Part shown: one piece after another, positions 38,574 through 47,425 of the stretch
Numbering within the stretch: position 1 is the first letter of the stretch
How the letters are laid out: each line of letters opens with the position of its first letter
Assembly: GCA_001775395.1 (NCBI GenBank)
Contig: MEWP01000126.1
Location: 6,753 to 59,900 of the forward strand
Direction: 5' to 3'
Source of the DNA: a candidate division Zixibacteria bacterium RBG_16_53_22
Lineage (GTDB): Bacteria > Zixibacteria > MSB-5A5 > UBA10806
DNA: 53,148 nt
Notes under the pieces: model-generated
What the model saw: the letters and a program-made list of their open reading frames with translations, nothing else
Databases searched by the model: none
What the model was told of the DNA's origin: nothing
Made by a program: the position numbers and the translations under genes

Positions 38574-40055
38574 TCAATCGGCGCGAATGGCCGCCGGGCG
38601 GGGGCGAAGGAGCCGGCCGGCCTTGCGGAGCTCGTCGATCGTGAAAAACTTGAACAGGTACAGGATCAGTGGGAATACCAGACAGACCAACCCCTTGACC
38701 GCGATATCGGACCACATCGACCCGGTCGCGACCAGGATTCCGAGGAAATAGCAGAGGATCGATACGGCGAAAAGCGTACCCAGCCGTCTCCATTCGATTT
38801 GGATTTTGTGGAGGCGGTTGGAGAAAAAATACATCAAGGCATTCTTGTAAATGAAACAGGCCAGCGTGGCGCCGGCCGCTCCCCAGATGCCGTAACGCTT
38901 GATGAAAATGAAATTGAGCGCCAGGTTCAGGGCCCCATTGGATATATTTACGTAGGCGATGTACTTGGTCGCCTTTTTCATGATTATGCCGACATTGAAG
39001 TGATAATTGAACGAGAATATGACATAGGCGAGAGAGACAATCGGCACCACCTTGTACGCCGACCAGTACGATTCGTCGGCGATTATCCGGATCGCCTCCT
39101 TGGAAAAAAGCGAAATCCCCAATCCGGCAAATAGATTCAATCCTATGAAATAGGTGAAAATCCGGGCGTAAATAGCCTCGGAATCACCATCCTCGAAATT
39201 CTCGTAACGGCGTGGCCCCCAGATTTGCATGAAGGGCGCGGTAATAAACTGGTTGACCAATGTCCCGATTTTATACCCCAGGGAGTAAATGCCGGTTATC
39301 GACATATCGCTGTAGCTCTTAAGAAAGAAGCGGTCGGACGCGTGAACAACATAGGCCGAGATATCGGATGGCATCAAGGGAAGACCGAATCGGATCATCT
39401 TGCCCAGAAGAGGCAGGTTGATTCCCGGACCGCACTTTTTCAGAGTGTAATAGGTGAGGATCGCCGTGAAGATCAAACTGGTGATAAGTGTCGAGAGCAG
39501 TATGCCCATCACGCCTTTGTGGGCAATTATGATGAAATAGATATTGAGACTCAGGGCCAGCGTAGTTCTCGTGATGGCCAGTGTCGTGACGAACAGCGAT
39601 TTCTGCTCGACGCGGAGAAATGAGAACCCGATTTGCATCACGATATCGAGGGCAAGGGAGATTAGCGCGACCACGAACAAGAGGCCCATGTCCGCCGAGC
39701 CCAGGATGTGCCTGGCCAAAAGGGGAGAGAAGGGAAGAAGGGCGGCTACGACGACCAGGGTAATGCTTCCGTAGCCAAGATAGGCGGTACTTACTACTCT
39801 GCGGCGCTCGTCGATTTCCTGGAAATCAAAATAAAAGCGGCTGACTGCCGCCTGGATGCCGACCCCAACGATGTAGCTCAAGACGGTGGTTGTGATGGAG
39901 ATCAATTCGAGGACGCCATAATCGGCCGGGGTCAGGTTGCGGGTGTAGATCGGGAGCATGATGAAGCCCACGATGCCGCTCAACACCGGCGCCATTCCGT
40001 AGATAAGCGAGTGCCGTGTCAGGACTTTTGCTTCGCTGGTGATCGATCTGGCCAT
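38574..40055 (-). CDS. Wzx-like polysaccharide flippase
   Basis: Polytopic; LIYGMAPVLSGIVGFIMLPIYTRNLTPADYGVLELI; FGLPLMPSDISAYVVHASDRFFLKSY. Confidence 0.93.
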   Translation of the reverse strand: MARSITSEAKVLTRHSLIYGMAPVLSGIVGFIMLPIYTRNLTPADYGVLELISITTTVLSYIVGVGIQAAVSRFYFDFQEIDERRRVVSTAYLGYGSITLVVVAALLPFSPLLARHILGSADMGLLFVVALISLALDIVMQIGFSFLRVEQKSLFVTTLAITRTTLALSLNIYFIIIAHKGVMGILLSTLITSLIFTAILTYYTLKKCGPGINLPLLGKMIRFGLPLMPSDISAYVVHASDRFFLKSYSDMSITGIYSLGYKIGTLVNQFITAPFMQIWGPRRYENFEDGDSEAIYARIFTYFIGLNLFAGLGISLFSKEAIRIIADESYWSAYKVVPIVSLAYVIFSFNYHFNVGIIMKKATKYIAYVNISNGALNLALNFIFIKRYGIWGAAGATLACFIYKNALMYFFSNRLHKIQIEWRRLGTLFAVSILCYFLGILVATGSMWSDIAVKGLVCLVFPLILYLFKFFTIDELRKAGRLLRPRPAAIRAD

Positions 40056-40451
40056 AAATTATTTATATCGAGGAAGAACCATTTAGGCTATTTTGGATAT
40101 AACTGCGAAAATAATTCTTTATTTCACTCCAATTCAGTTGGTTATTCGCAAGTCCTCGAGACATACAAGTTAAGGGCGCCATGAATCAAGCGTTTTGAAA
40201 CAGTAATTATCGTTTAGGATGCGATCAGGCCGTCTCGAGAATAAGAAATCGTGCGGCCGTCCTGACATTTGCGGAATATAATTTTTTATGCACTAAAGGC
40301 AAAGAATTTATTATATTATGGGCTATGACCGATGGCTTTTTGAGGCCTGGCGCCGGCCAGCTTACCCGGACTGATATTTAGCCGACCAAAAGCTGTTTTT
40401 TAATAATTACTCTTTGAATATCGACAAATATAAGAGGACGACCTGGTAACA

Positions 40452-41543
40452 TTGCATAAAAAGATCGCGCTTATAACAGGAGCCAGGCCCAATTTTATCA
40501 AGGCGGCCCCCCTCCTGAAAGAATTAAGGAAGAATCCAGACCGGTTTTCCTCCATCCTGATACACACCGGGCAACATTATGATCACAAGCTTTCACAGCT
40601 GTTTTTCGAACAGCTCCATATGCCCGACCCGGATATTTATCTGGGCGTGGGATCAGGAAGTCATGCCCGGCAGACTGCTGATATCATGATCGGACTCGAG
40701 AAAGTTTTCCTGGATATGCGGCCGGATCTAATCGTGGTTTTCGGCGATGTCAATTCCACGATGGCGGCGGCCATAGTGGCCGCCAAACTATGCCTGAAGA
40801 TCGCCCATGTGGAAGCGGGGCTGCGAAGTTTCGACCATGCCATGCCGGAAGAGATCAACCGGATCGTAACGGACAGGCTGTCCGACCTCCTTTTTGTCAC
40901 TGAAAAATCAGGGGTCGAGAATCTGTGTAATGAAGGCGTCTCGTCGGAAAAGATCTTCTTTGCCGGCAATATCATGATCGATTCGCTGACTGAGAATCTC
41001 AAGACTTGTCAGAACTCGGAAATTCTTCGGACGTTATCGCTTCGGCGGCAGAAGTACGCGGTCCTGACGCTCCATCGGCCCTCTAATGTCGATAATCAGG
41101 AAATGTTGGGCAGTCTCCTCAAGACGATGAAACGGATAGGGACAAGGATCCCCGTTATATTCCCATGTCATCCGCGCACCCGCAAGGAGATGTCGTCAAA
41201 GGGCCATTTGAACGATGACAACGATGAGTTTCGAATAATCGAGCCGTTGGGATACCTCGATTTTTTGAAGCTCCAAATGGATTCTAAATTTGTCATGACC
41301 GATTCGGGCGGGATCCAGGAGGAAACGACATTCCTTAAAATCCCATGTATCACTTTGCGGAACAATACCGAGCGTCCAATAACAACGGAGATTGGAACCA
41401 ATACGCTGGCGGGAACCGACCCGGAAAAAATAATGGAAGCCGTGGATTCCGTTATGGGAAATGCCTATAAGGCCGGCCGAATTCCCGAACTTTGGGACGG
41501 CAAGACCGCCGAGCGAATTGTAAAGGTCATTGCCGGCCCCTAA
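40452..41543 (+). CDS. wecB: UDP-N-acetylglucosamine 2-epimerase (non-hydrolysing)
   Basis: KIALITGARPNFIKAAPLLKEL; HTGQHYDHKLSQLFFEQLHMPDPDIYLGVGSGSHARQTADIMIGLE; HVEAGLRSFDHAMPEEINRIVTDRLSDLLFVTE. Start codon appears to be TTG. Confidence 0.95.
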   Translation: MHKKIALITGARPNFIKAAPLLKELRKNPDRFSSILIHTGQHYDHKLSQLFFEQLHMPDPDIYLGVGSGSHARQTADIMIGLEKVFLDMRPDLIVVFGDVNSTMAAAIVAAKLCLKIAHVEAGLRSFDHAMPEEINRIVTDRLSDLLFVTEKSGVENLCNEGVSSEKIFFAGNIMIDSLTENLKTCQNSEILRTLSLRRQKYAVLTLHRPSNVDNQEMLGSLLKTMKRIGTRIPVIFPCHPRTRKEMSSKGHLNDDNDEFRIIEPLGYLDFLKLQMDSKFVMTDSGGIQEETTFLKIPCITLRNNTERPITTEIGTNTLAGTDPEKIMEAVDSVMGNAYKAGRIPELWDGKTAERIVKVIAGP

Positions 41544-41602
41544 GAGAAATCTACACGGAACTTTGCGTTAATTGGAGTTCAAATTAGTCGAGGGGTGATC
41601 AA

Positions 41603-42610
41603 TTGAAAGCGAAATTGCTGGCGGCCGCGGACAAACTGAATATCTACCCTCTCTTCAACGGTTATACCAAAAATACGGCCACGATTTTCATGCTCCACCG
41701 GTTTACCCCGGCAGGGGTCGAGCGCCCCGATTGCACGTCGGCGAGCCTGCTGGCCAAATTCCTCGACTACCTGAAACGTAATGACTACCGCGTGATGCCC
41801 CTGAGCGGTTATGTCGACGCGCTCATAAGGGGCCGCGACACCCGCAAGACGGTGGTCTTCACTGTCGATGACGGTTACCGCGATATCTACGAGCACGCCT
41901 TCGAGGTCTTCAAGCGATTCGATTGCACGGCCGCCGTATTTCTGACCAGCGACTTTATCGAGGGGAAATTATTTTTCTGGTGGGATGCGATCGAATATGT
42001 TGTCAATCACGCCAATACCAGCGAATTTGACCTCGCATTTTTAGGGCCCGGGAAATTCCGAGCGGAAAACCTCGAGCGGCGGGCTGAACTGGTCGCGCGA
42101 ATCACGGAACACTGCAAACTGCTCAATAATGCCGATAAGCTTTCATTTATCAACGACTTTGGGAATAAGGTCGGCGTCGAAATTCCCCCGGTTCCACCAG
42201 ACGAATACGCCCCTCTGAATTGGGAGCAAATAAAGGAGATGCGGACGAGTGGAATTGAGTTTTTCGCCCATACCGTGACTCACCCAATTCTATCCAAGGT
42301 GCCGGTCGAACAGCAAAGGAATGAAATCTGCCGGTCGCGGGCTGTACTGGAGAACCATTTGAATACCAGATGTGATATCTTCTGCTACCCCAACGGTGGC
42401 CCCGGCGATTTTACCGAGGATACGATCGCGGCGTTGAAATCCGCCGGGTTTATTGCAGCCGTAACGGGGATCGCGGGGTTCGATTCCACCAAAGGACCGA
42501 CTGATCTCTTCAGGATTCGGCGATTCAGCATTCCCTCGAATGAAATCCTCTTTAAGCAATATATCTGCGGGTTGGAGAATTTTAAGGCCCGCCTGATGTC
42601 GCGAGGCTGA
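41603..42610 (+). CDS. Polysaccharide deacetylase (CE4-like)
   Basis: TVVFTVDDGYRDIYEHAFEVFKRFDCTAAVFLTSDFIEG; EFFAHTVTHPILSKV; FCYPNGGPGDF. Confidence 0.93.
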   Translation: MKAKLLAAADKLNIYPLFNGYTKNTATIFMLHRFTPAGVERPDCTSASLLAKFLDYLKRNDYRVMPLSGYVDALIRGRDTRKTVVFTVDDGYRDIYEHAFEVFKRFDCTAAVFLTSDFIEGKLFFWWDAIEYVVNHANTSEFDLAFLGPGKFRAENLERRAELVARITEHCKLLNNADKLSFINDFGNKVGVEIPPVPPDEYAPLNWEQIKEMRTSGIEFFAHTVTHPILSKVPVEQQRNEICRSRAVLENHLNTRCDIFCYPNGGPGDFTEDTIAALKSAGFIAAVTGIAGFDSTKGPTDLFRIRRFSIPSNEILFKQYICGLENFKARLMSRG

Positions 42611-42628
42611 TACCTGCCTGAAATTGCT

Positions 42629-43381
42629 CTAATCTTGCAGGTCGGCGGTCGCTTTCCGGGGCGTAGCCTGCGGCTCCGATGCAATTAAATTTCTGCCCAA
42701 CAGGGCCGATATCGCCGCAAGCATGAATCCGGTCGTGAAAAACAGCTCCTTGACCTCGCCGTGGGTGTAATGCGGATGGGTCATGTTTATGGCCTGTCGA
42801 TAAACAAAACCCAGAACGAATAAAGGCAACGCTGCTAAGGGCGCAACCGGGAAATGTATCCTGTTTAAGAATCCCCTAATTCCCGAGGAGAATCGATAAG
42901 CCAGGGGGATCAATATGCCATAGAGGAGAACGAAGCCGTGCAGAAGCCGGTCCTGCGTTATCACGGCTTCCTTGCTATCGAGGAAGGGCATGTTGTGAAT
43001 ATTGGATTCACCCTCGAGGTTGCTGCCCAGGAACGACGGAGTATTATATTTCAGGTAATCCTGCCCCCAACTTATCTCCTCGCCGCAAACTACCAGATAG
43101 AAAAACCCCAGGAGAAAAGGCAACAGCAGGAAATGCGATTTTCCCTCGCGCCACGGTTGCCTGAATCCAAGGTATATGAAAATAATCCCGCTGGCTAAAT
43201 AGAAGAAGGCTTGAATGTTCTCGGCCAGTCTGGCCTTGAACGCGAACCGGATATATCCCTCTTGGTTGGTAAAGTAGAATATCGTCATTGCCGCAAACCC
43301 CACGATCCCGAAGACGGTCCAGGAAAGCAGGCTGCGCCACGTGTTCGAAACATCGAAATATTTTCCGGTATTTTCAGACAT
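42629..43381 (-). CDS. Conserved polytopic membrane protein with EEISWGQ...HN motif
   Basis: VVCGEEISWGQDYLKYNTPSFLGSNLEGESNIHNM; several TM segments. Confidence 0.7.
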   Translation of the reverse strand: MSENTGKYFDVSNTWRSLLSWTVFGIVGFAAMTIFYFTNQEGYIRFAFKARLAENIQAFFYLASGIIFIYLGFRQPWREGKSHFLLLPFLLGFFYLVVCGEEISWGQDYLKYNTPSFLGSNLEGESNIHNMPFLDSKEAVITQDRLLHGFVLLYGILIPLAYRFSSGIRGFLNRIHFPVAPLAALPLFVLGFVYRQAINMTHPHYTHGEVKELFFTTGFMLAAISALLGRNLIASEPQATPRKATADLQD

Positions 43382-43548
43382 AACGACCTCCGTCGTTCGG
43401 CGATAAGCTCATGAGATTACCTAATTAACATTTTCATTCGGATTTGGGGCGAAATCCTAAATCGCGATAGAGCGATCAGGCCGGCGCCCGGCATTTAATT
43501 TAAGGCCTAATTTTCGATAGTCAACCGTAATTTGGAAGGCCTGCGACA

Positions 43549-44529
43549 TCATTCCAGTCGAAAATTGTCTAAATAGAGGGTCAATCCCGAAGACGCGTTG
43601 CTCCCGAATAACATCACCCTGCGAATGGCTTTCATGTCCATGACTCGCTTTGCCGGGGCGCGCCTGACTCTCTCCAAAGGCACCTCGTACACATTGGAGC
43701 CGGGATTGACAGTGATGACGGCATTGAATCTGTCATCATGGTCGTTGTTGTGATATAAGTCATCAATCCGGAACCAGATTTCGATCGGCTTATCCAACTC
43801 GGAGAAGAGTTCGAATTCGAACGACTCATATCCGCGCCAATCCGGATGGGCCTCGTCAATAGCCAGGCCTGGAAACCGGCCCGGAAGCAGTGTCAATTTG
43901 CCGACCCTCCCCGAGGCGCCAGCCCAACCGATCGGCGGGGCGGTCCTTTCCAGGCGAGCGTCCCTGACACTGACAAATTTCATGCCGATGGTGGAGTCGA
44001 AATTTAGGAGGGTGGGGAATGCCTTTTCTCGTTGATAATACGCCGCCGCCCAGAGCCCGATCGGGGCCAGGGCCGAAGATAGGATGAGGACGACGCCGGC
44101 CAGCGCGACAATTCGAGATTTCCGGCGGTTGAATCCCCCGAATAGCGCCAGGCGATGGTCGAAAACCGCGGCCAACAGCAAGAATGAGGCTATTCCCGCG
44201 AAATCCCTGAGCAAGTCGAAAATGTCGGCATCGCCCGGCCCCCCTATCTGAGCTAATTCTACGATCAGGCCCATACTGAGAGTGGTTGCGGCCGCCGCGA
44301 CATAGAGCCAGCGCCGGGCATTATCGGGAACTTTCGATATGGCAATCAGGATCCCCAGGACAGACAAAGACATCACCCCGAAAAGCGGGGTGTGCCCTGT
44401 ATTGTGAATCTCGCGCCAAAGGTAGGTATGTAAAGGCAGTTTCAGGTATGCGAGAACCAGAAACACTGCAATTATGAGTAACAGGCAGGCTAAGATGACG
44501 GGTATCCTATTCATGGAGTGTGCCGCCAT
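43549..44529 (-). CDS. VanZ-like membrane protein fused to a C-terminal beta-sandwich (CBM-like) domain
   Basis: HNTGHTPLFGVMSL and DIFDLLRDFAGIASFLLL VanZ-like features; C-terminus WRGYESFEFELFSELDKPIEIWFRIDD...SGLTLYLDNFRLE. Confidence 0.7.
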   Translation of the reverse strand: MAAHSMNRIPVILACLLLIIAVFLVLAYLKLPLHTYLWREIHNTGHTPLFGVMSLSVLGILIAISKVPDNARRWLYVAAAATTLSMGLIVELAQIGGPGDADIFDLLRDFAGIASFLLLAAVFDHRLALFGGFNRRKSRIVALAGVVLILSSALAPIGLWAAAYYQREKAFPTLLNFDSTIGMKFVSVRDARLERTAPPIGWAGASGRVGKLTLLPGRFPGLAIDEAHPDWRGYESFEFELFSELDKPIEIWFRIDDLYHNNDHDDRFNAVITVNPGSNVYEVPLERVRRAPAKRVMDMKAIRRVMLFGSNASSGLTLYLDNFRLE

Positions 44530-44649
44530 CGGCCAATTGTCTCGGCGCCCTGAGGCCAGGAATGCCCCAAGGGAGTGCCATGGTCACTTAAGCCATCCTT
44601 CACCGACTGTTAAGTCAAAAAGCCTGGCCAAGCCGGTTTCCTCGATCAT

Positions 44650-44772
44650 TCAAGATAATTCGCTTTCCCATCCGAACTCTGGAAGATACCTGGCGAAATT
44701 GGCAGGACTATGGATGCCGGTTGTCCTGGCCGGCGGAAGACGATAGGGTACAATCAAGGCCTGTCTTATCAG
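44650..44772 (-). pseudogene. Decayed N-terminal fragment of a GT4-type glycosyltransferase
   Basis: Minus-strand translation LIRQALIVPYRLPPARTTGIHSPANFARYLPEFGWESELS*; matches the N-terminal pattern of GT4 proteins (cf. LMIAYHFHPDREVGALRSVKFAKYLAEFGW at 30968-32320). Confidence 0.65.
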
Positions 44773-44824
44773 ATTGGATTTCAAATCGCATCGCCCCAAT
44801 CACGGCGCCGGTCGTTGCGGCATG

Positions 44825-45916
44825 TCATGGCAACTTGGTCACTATCTTCGGACCGAGCGCATTCGCAATCGGCAGCGGCAGGCGTCTCCAGATATTGATA
44901 GCCCATCTGAATCTGGGATTGGACGGGTTGAGTTCGGGCAGACTGTCGATAGTAAGAAGCTTGTATTGCCAAACCTGCGGTACCGGGTTTTTTATCCACT
45001 GCTTCTTAAAATTGAATGTCCCGGCGTTAAGTGAGCTTCGTCCAAAATCAAAACTGCGTGAGCCCCGCTTGAAGCAACGCCTGATAACCTCCCAATAGAG
45101 AATATTGTTGGGGCACAGGTTCAGGTAAGAGCGGTATGACGATGCCGAGGGGACTCCGGAATAATCCTGATAGTGAACCACGAGGCCCCCTCCGATATAG
45201 AGATTGCCTAACCTCACCAGCGCCAACTCTATGTCATTAGGGAAGCAGCTAAACATCTCGGCATAGAGGCTTTTGGGCCAGACCGGCGTGCCCAGGTCGC
45301 GCATATTGAAGGCGAATATCTTGTAGAATTCGTCAAGCAGCTCCAAGCCGCCGAAATTAACCTCGAGGCCCGATTTTATCGCCTTGCGAACCTGGTTCTT
45401 GGCCTTGCCGTCAATAGACTGCCAGATGCTCTCCTCGCTGCCCTCTAATTTCAAGACAAACGAGAATTTCTCCTCCTTATTGACCAGGCCAGGCAGGGGC
45501 TGGCTCACCCCCCGCATTTCGAGAAAACGGCAATTAGACCTTTCCGCCAGAGCTACGCAGTAATCGACGAGCCCAGCAGCAATTTCCTGGTTCTCGGCGA
45601 GCGGTCCGCCGTAATCAAGCCACGGAAGCGAGATCATGAATTTGCCGAAGATCATGCTTTTCATGAGAGCGGCAGGAAGAATCCCGACCACGCGGCCATC
45701 CCTTTCCGCCATGCAATAGCACGGCCTGACATGAAAAGACCTGGCCAGGACAACCGACCAATTCCACCTGTGCGCGAAAGTTCTATGAGGATGGCGCTCC
45801 ACGAAATTTTCCCATGGCGCGATGTCATCAGGGGCGGCAAGACGATATGTGGTATTTTCGGTCACTCTTGTCCAGTTCTCACGATCGGCAATCTTGGCCG
45901 TTATTCGGTTTTTCAT
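44825..45916 (-). CDS. FemAB-like / GNAT peptidoglycan-bridge-type acyltransferase
   Basis: ENFVERHPHRTFAHRWNWSVVLARSFHVRPCYCMAERDGRVVGILP; FVLKLEGSEESIWQSIDGKAKNQVRKAIKSGLEV; SFDFGRSSLNAGTFNFKKQW. Confidence 0.9.
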   Translation of the reverse strand: MKNRITAKIADRENWTRVTENTTYRLAAPDDIAPWENFVERHPHRTFAHRWNWSVVLARSFHVRPCYCMAERDGRVVGILPAALMKSMIFGKFMISLPWLDYGGPLAENQEIAAGLVDYCVALAERSNCRFLEMRGVSQPLPGLVNKEEKFSFVLKLEGSEESIWQSIDGKAKNQVRKAIKSGLEVNFGGLELLDEFYKIFAFNMRDLGTPVWPKSLYAEMFSCFPNDIELALVRLGNLYIGGGLVVHYQDYSGVPSASSYRSYLNLCPNNILYWEVIRRCFKRGSRSFDFGRSSLNAGTFNFKKQWIKNPVPQVWQYKLLTIDSLPELNPSNPRFRWAINIWRRLPLPIANALGPKIVTKLP

Positions 45917-46164
45917 TCCCCGTAAGCACGGTATCGAAAAACACGATCGGCCTGCATTCTATTTCAAGAGTGGGCCTCTTGCGTCCCCGCAGTCCTTTTA
46001 TGGCTTTAGAAGATATGGAGTTAGAGGGCCGTGGCCCACTCACAGTCACCCGTCGAATCCAATATAAAAGCGGCCGGTATCGATGTCAACTACAATGGTG
46101 GCCAAGGGGCCTGCTGGGGCTTTCCCGCCAGATGCCGACATCCGCGAAAATAATAAAATTTGGC

Positions 46165-46192
46165 TTGACTCGGGCTGAGGGCCTGATATACT
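46165..46192 (+). promoter_or_regulatory. Sigma70-like promoter TTGACT-N16-TATACT
   Basis: Hexamers read directly; located ~270 bp upstream of the TPR gene. Confidence 0.55.
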
Positions 46193-46195
46193 TTT

Positions 46196-46224
46196 TATTG
46201 AGCATTATTCTTTCCCGCTCAATA
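46196..46224. promoter_or_regulatory. Perfect 8-bp inverted repeat TATTGAGC-N13-GCTCAATA at the predicted transcription start
   Basis: Read directly; just downstream of the TATACT -10 element. Confidence 0.55.
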
Positions 46225-46466
46225 TAAATCCGAAAAGCAAACGAAGGGGGCTTTCGGTCAGGTTGTCTTCAATTTGAAGCGGTGTTTTGTTGCGTTTGGT
46301 AATTAGGCGCCGTGAGTTACATGATATCGTCAACAAAAAGGTAGAGGCGCTGTCGGCAATTTCATAAGCATCATCGTGCCAAGCTTATGGATAGATTTTT
46401 CAATACGGGAGGGAAAACCATGATGAGGGGGGATTCATCTTATAGAGGGAAGTCAGGACGGTGGAT

Positions 46467-47390
46467 ATGACGGAGGGTGCAAGTAAAATACGCTATCACC
46501 AGGATTCGATTCAGGCCATGCCGCATAATATCAACGCGCACTTCAATCTCGGGGTCACCTACGCCAGGCTCGGACGATTCGAAGACGCTTTGAAGATGTT
46601 CGAGGCCGCAACCCAGGTGAATCCCCGGGACGCTGAGGCGTTCCACTACAGGGGATTATCTCAAAATCAGCTTGGACAATACGATGAAGCCATCGCCTCG
46701 TTCCGCGAAGCCATAATGCTCGATTCCGGCCATTACCGGGCTCTCAGTAATCTCGGGCTTCTTCAGAGCAAGAAAGGCAATTTCAAAGAGGCAATTGAGG
46801 CTTTCAAGGCCGCACTAAGCATCAATGGCAAGCATTGTGCCGCCCTGCTTGGTTTGGCGGTCGCGTATGGCAACATCGATGACACCGCCCGAGCCTCCGA
46901 CGCGTATCTCGAATTGTTGAGACTCGATCCTTCTTGCGTCGAGGCCATATGCAACCTGGGAGCGCTTTACACCAGGGCCGGCAGATTCGACGAGGCCATC
47001 AACTTATTCCTCAAGGCGGCCAGGGATCAACCATCGTGCGCCGAGGTTTATTTTAACCTGGGGAACATATACGCTGAAAGCGGTCGCTCCCTCGAAGCCA
47101 TCCAAAGCTACTCATCGGCGATACGCCTGAAGCCGGATTATGTCGATGCCCTCGGCAATCTGGGAGCCGTCTACAGTGACGAGGGGAGTTATTGTGAGGC
47201 GCTTGATGTTCTGGAGCGGGCCCTTGATCTCTCTCCCGAGAACGCCCGGATACACTTCACGCTGGGAATAGTCCTTAATATCATAGGGCAGAAGGACAAG
47301 GTCCTTGCCGAATGTGAGATTCTGCAGAAACTTGACCGCGTCTTGGCCGAGAGCCTGGAGGCTCAATTGAGAGAGGGTCAGCCGGCCTGA
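46467..47390 (+). CDS. TPR-repeat protein
   Basis: Repeated 34-aa units, e.g. INAHFNLGVTYARLGRFEDALKMFEAATQVNPRDAEAFHYRG. ORF track opens at GTG 46461; ATG 46467 overlaps an upstream mini-ORF stop. Confidence 0.92.
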   Translation: MTEGASKIRYHQDSIQAMPHNINAHFNLGVTYARLGRFEDALKMFEAATQVNPRDAEAFHYRGLSQNQLGQYDEAIASFREAIMLDSGHYRALSNLGLLQSKKGNFKEAIEAFKAALSINGKHCAALLGLAVAYGNIDDTARASDAYLELLRLDPSCVEAICNLGALYTRAGRFDEAINLFLKAARDQPSCAEVYFNLGNIYAESGRSLEAIQSYSSAIRLKPDYVDALGNLGAVYSDEGSYCEALDVLERALDLSPENARIHFTLGIVLNIIGQKDKVLAECEILQKLDRVLAESLEAQLREGQPA

Positions 47391-47425
47391 AACCGGGACT
47401 TGCTCGAGCTCTAAGAGGAAATATC

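Noticed and set aside
38541-39134. 197-aa plus-strand ORF
   Set aside because: Antisense to the Wzx-like flippase C-terminus; no domain.
46200-46460. c-di-GMP or other known riboswitch in the TPR leader
   Set aside because: Stems are present but no known aptamer core motif could be recognised by eye; reported only as an unassigned structured leader.
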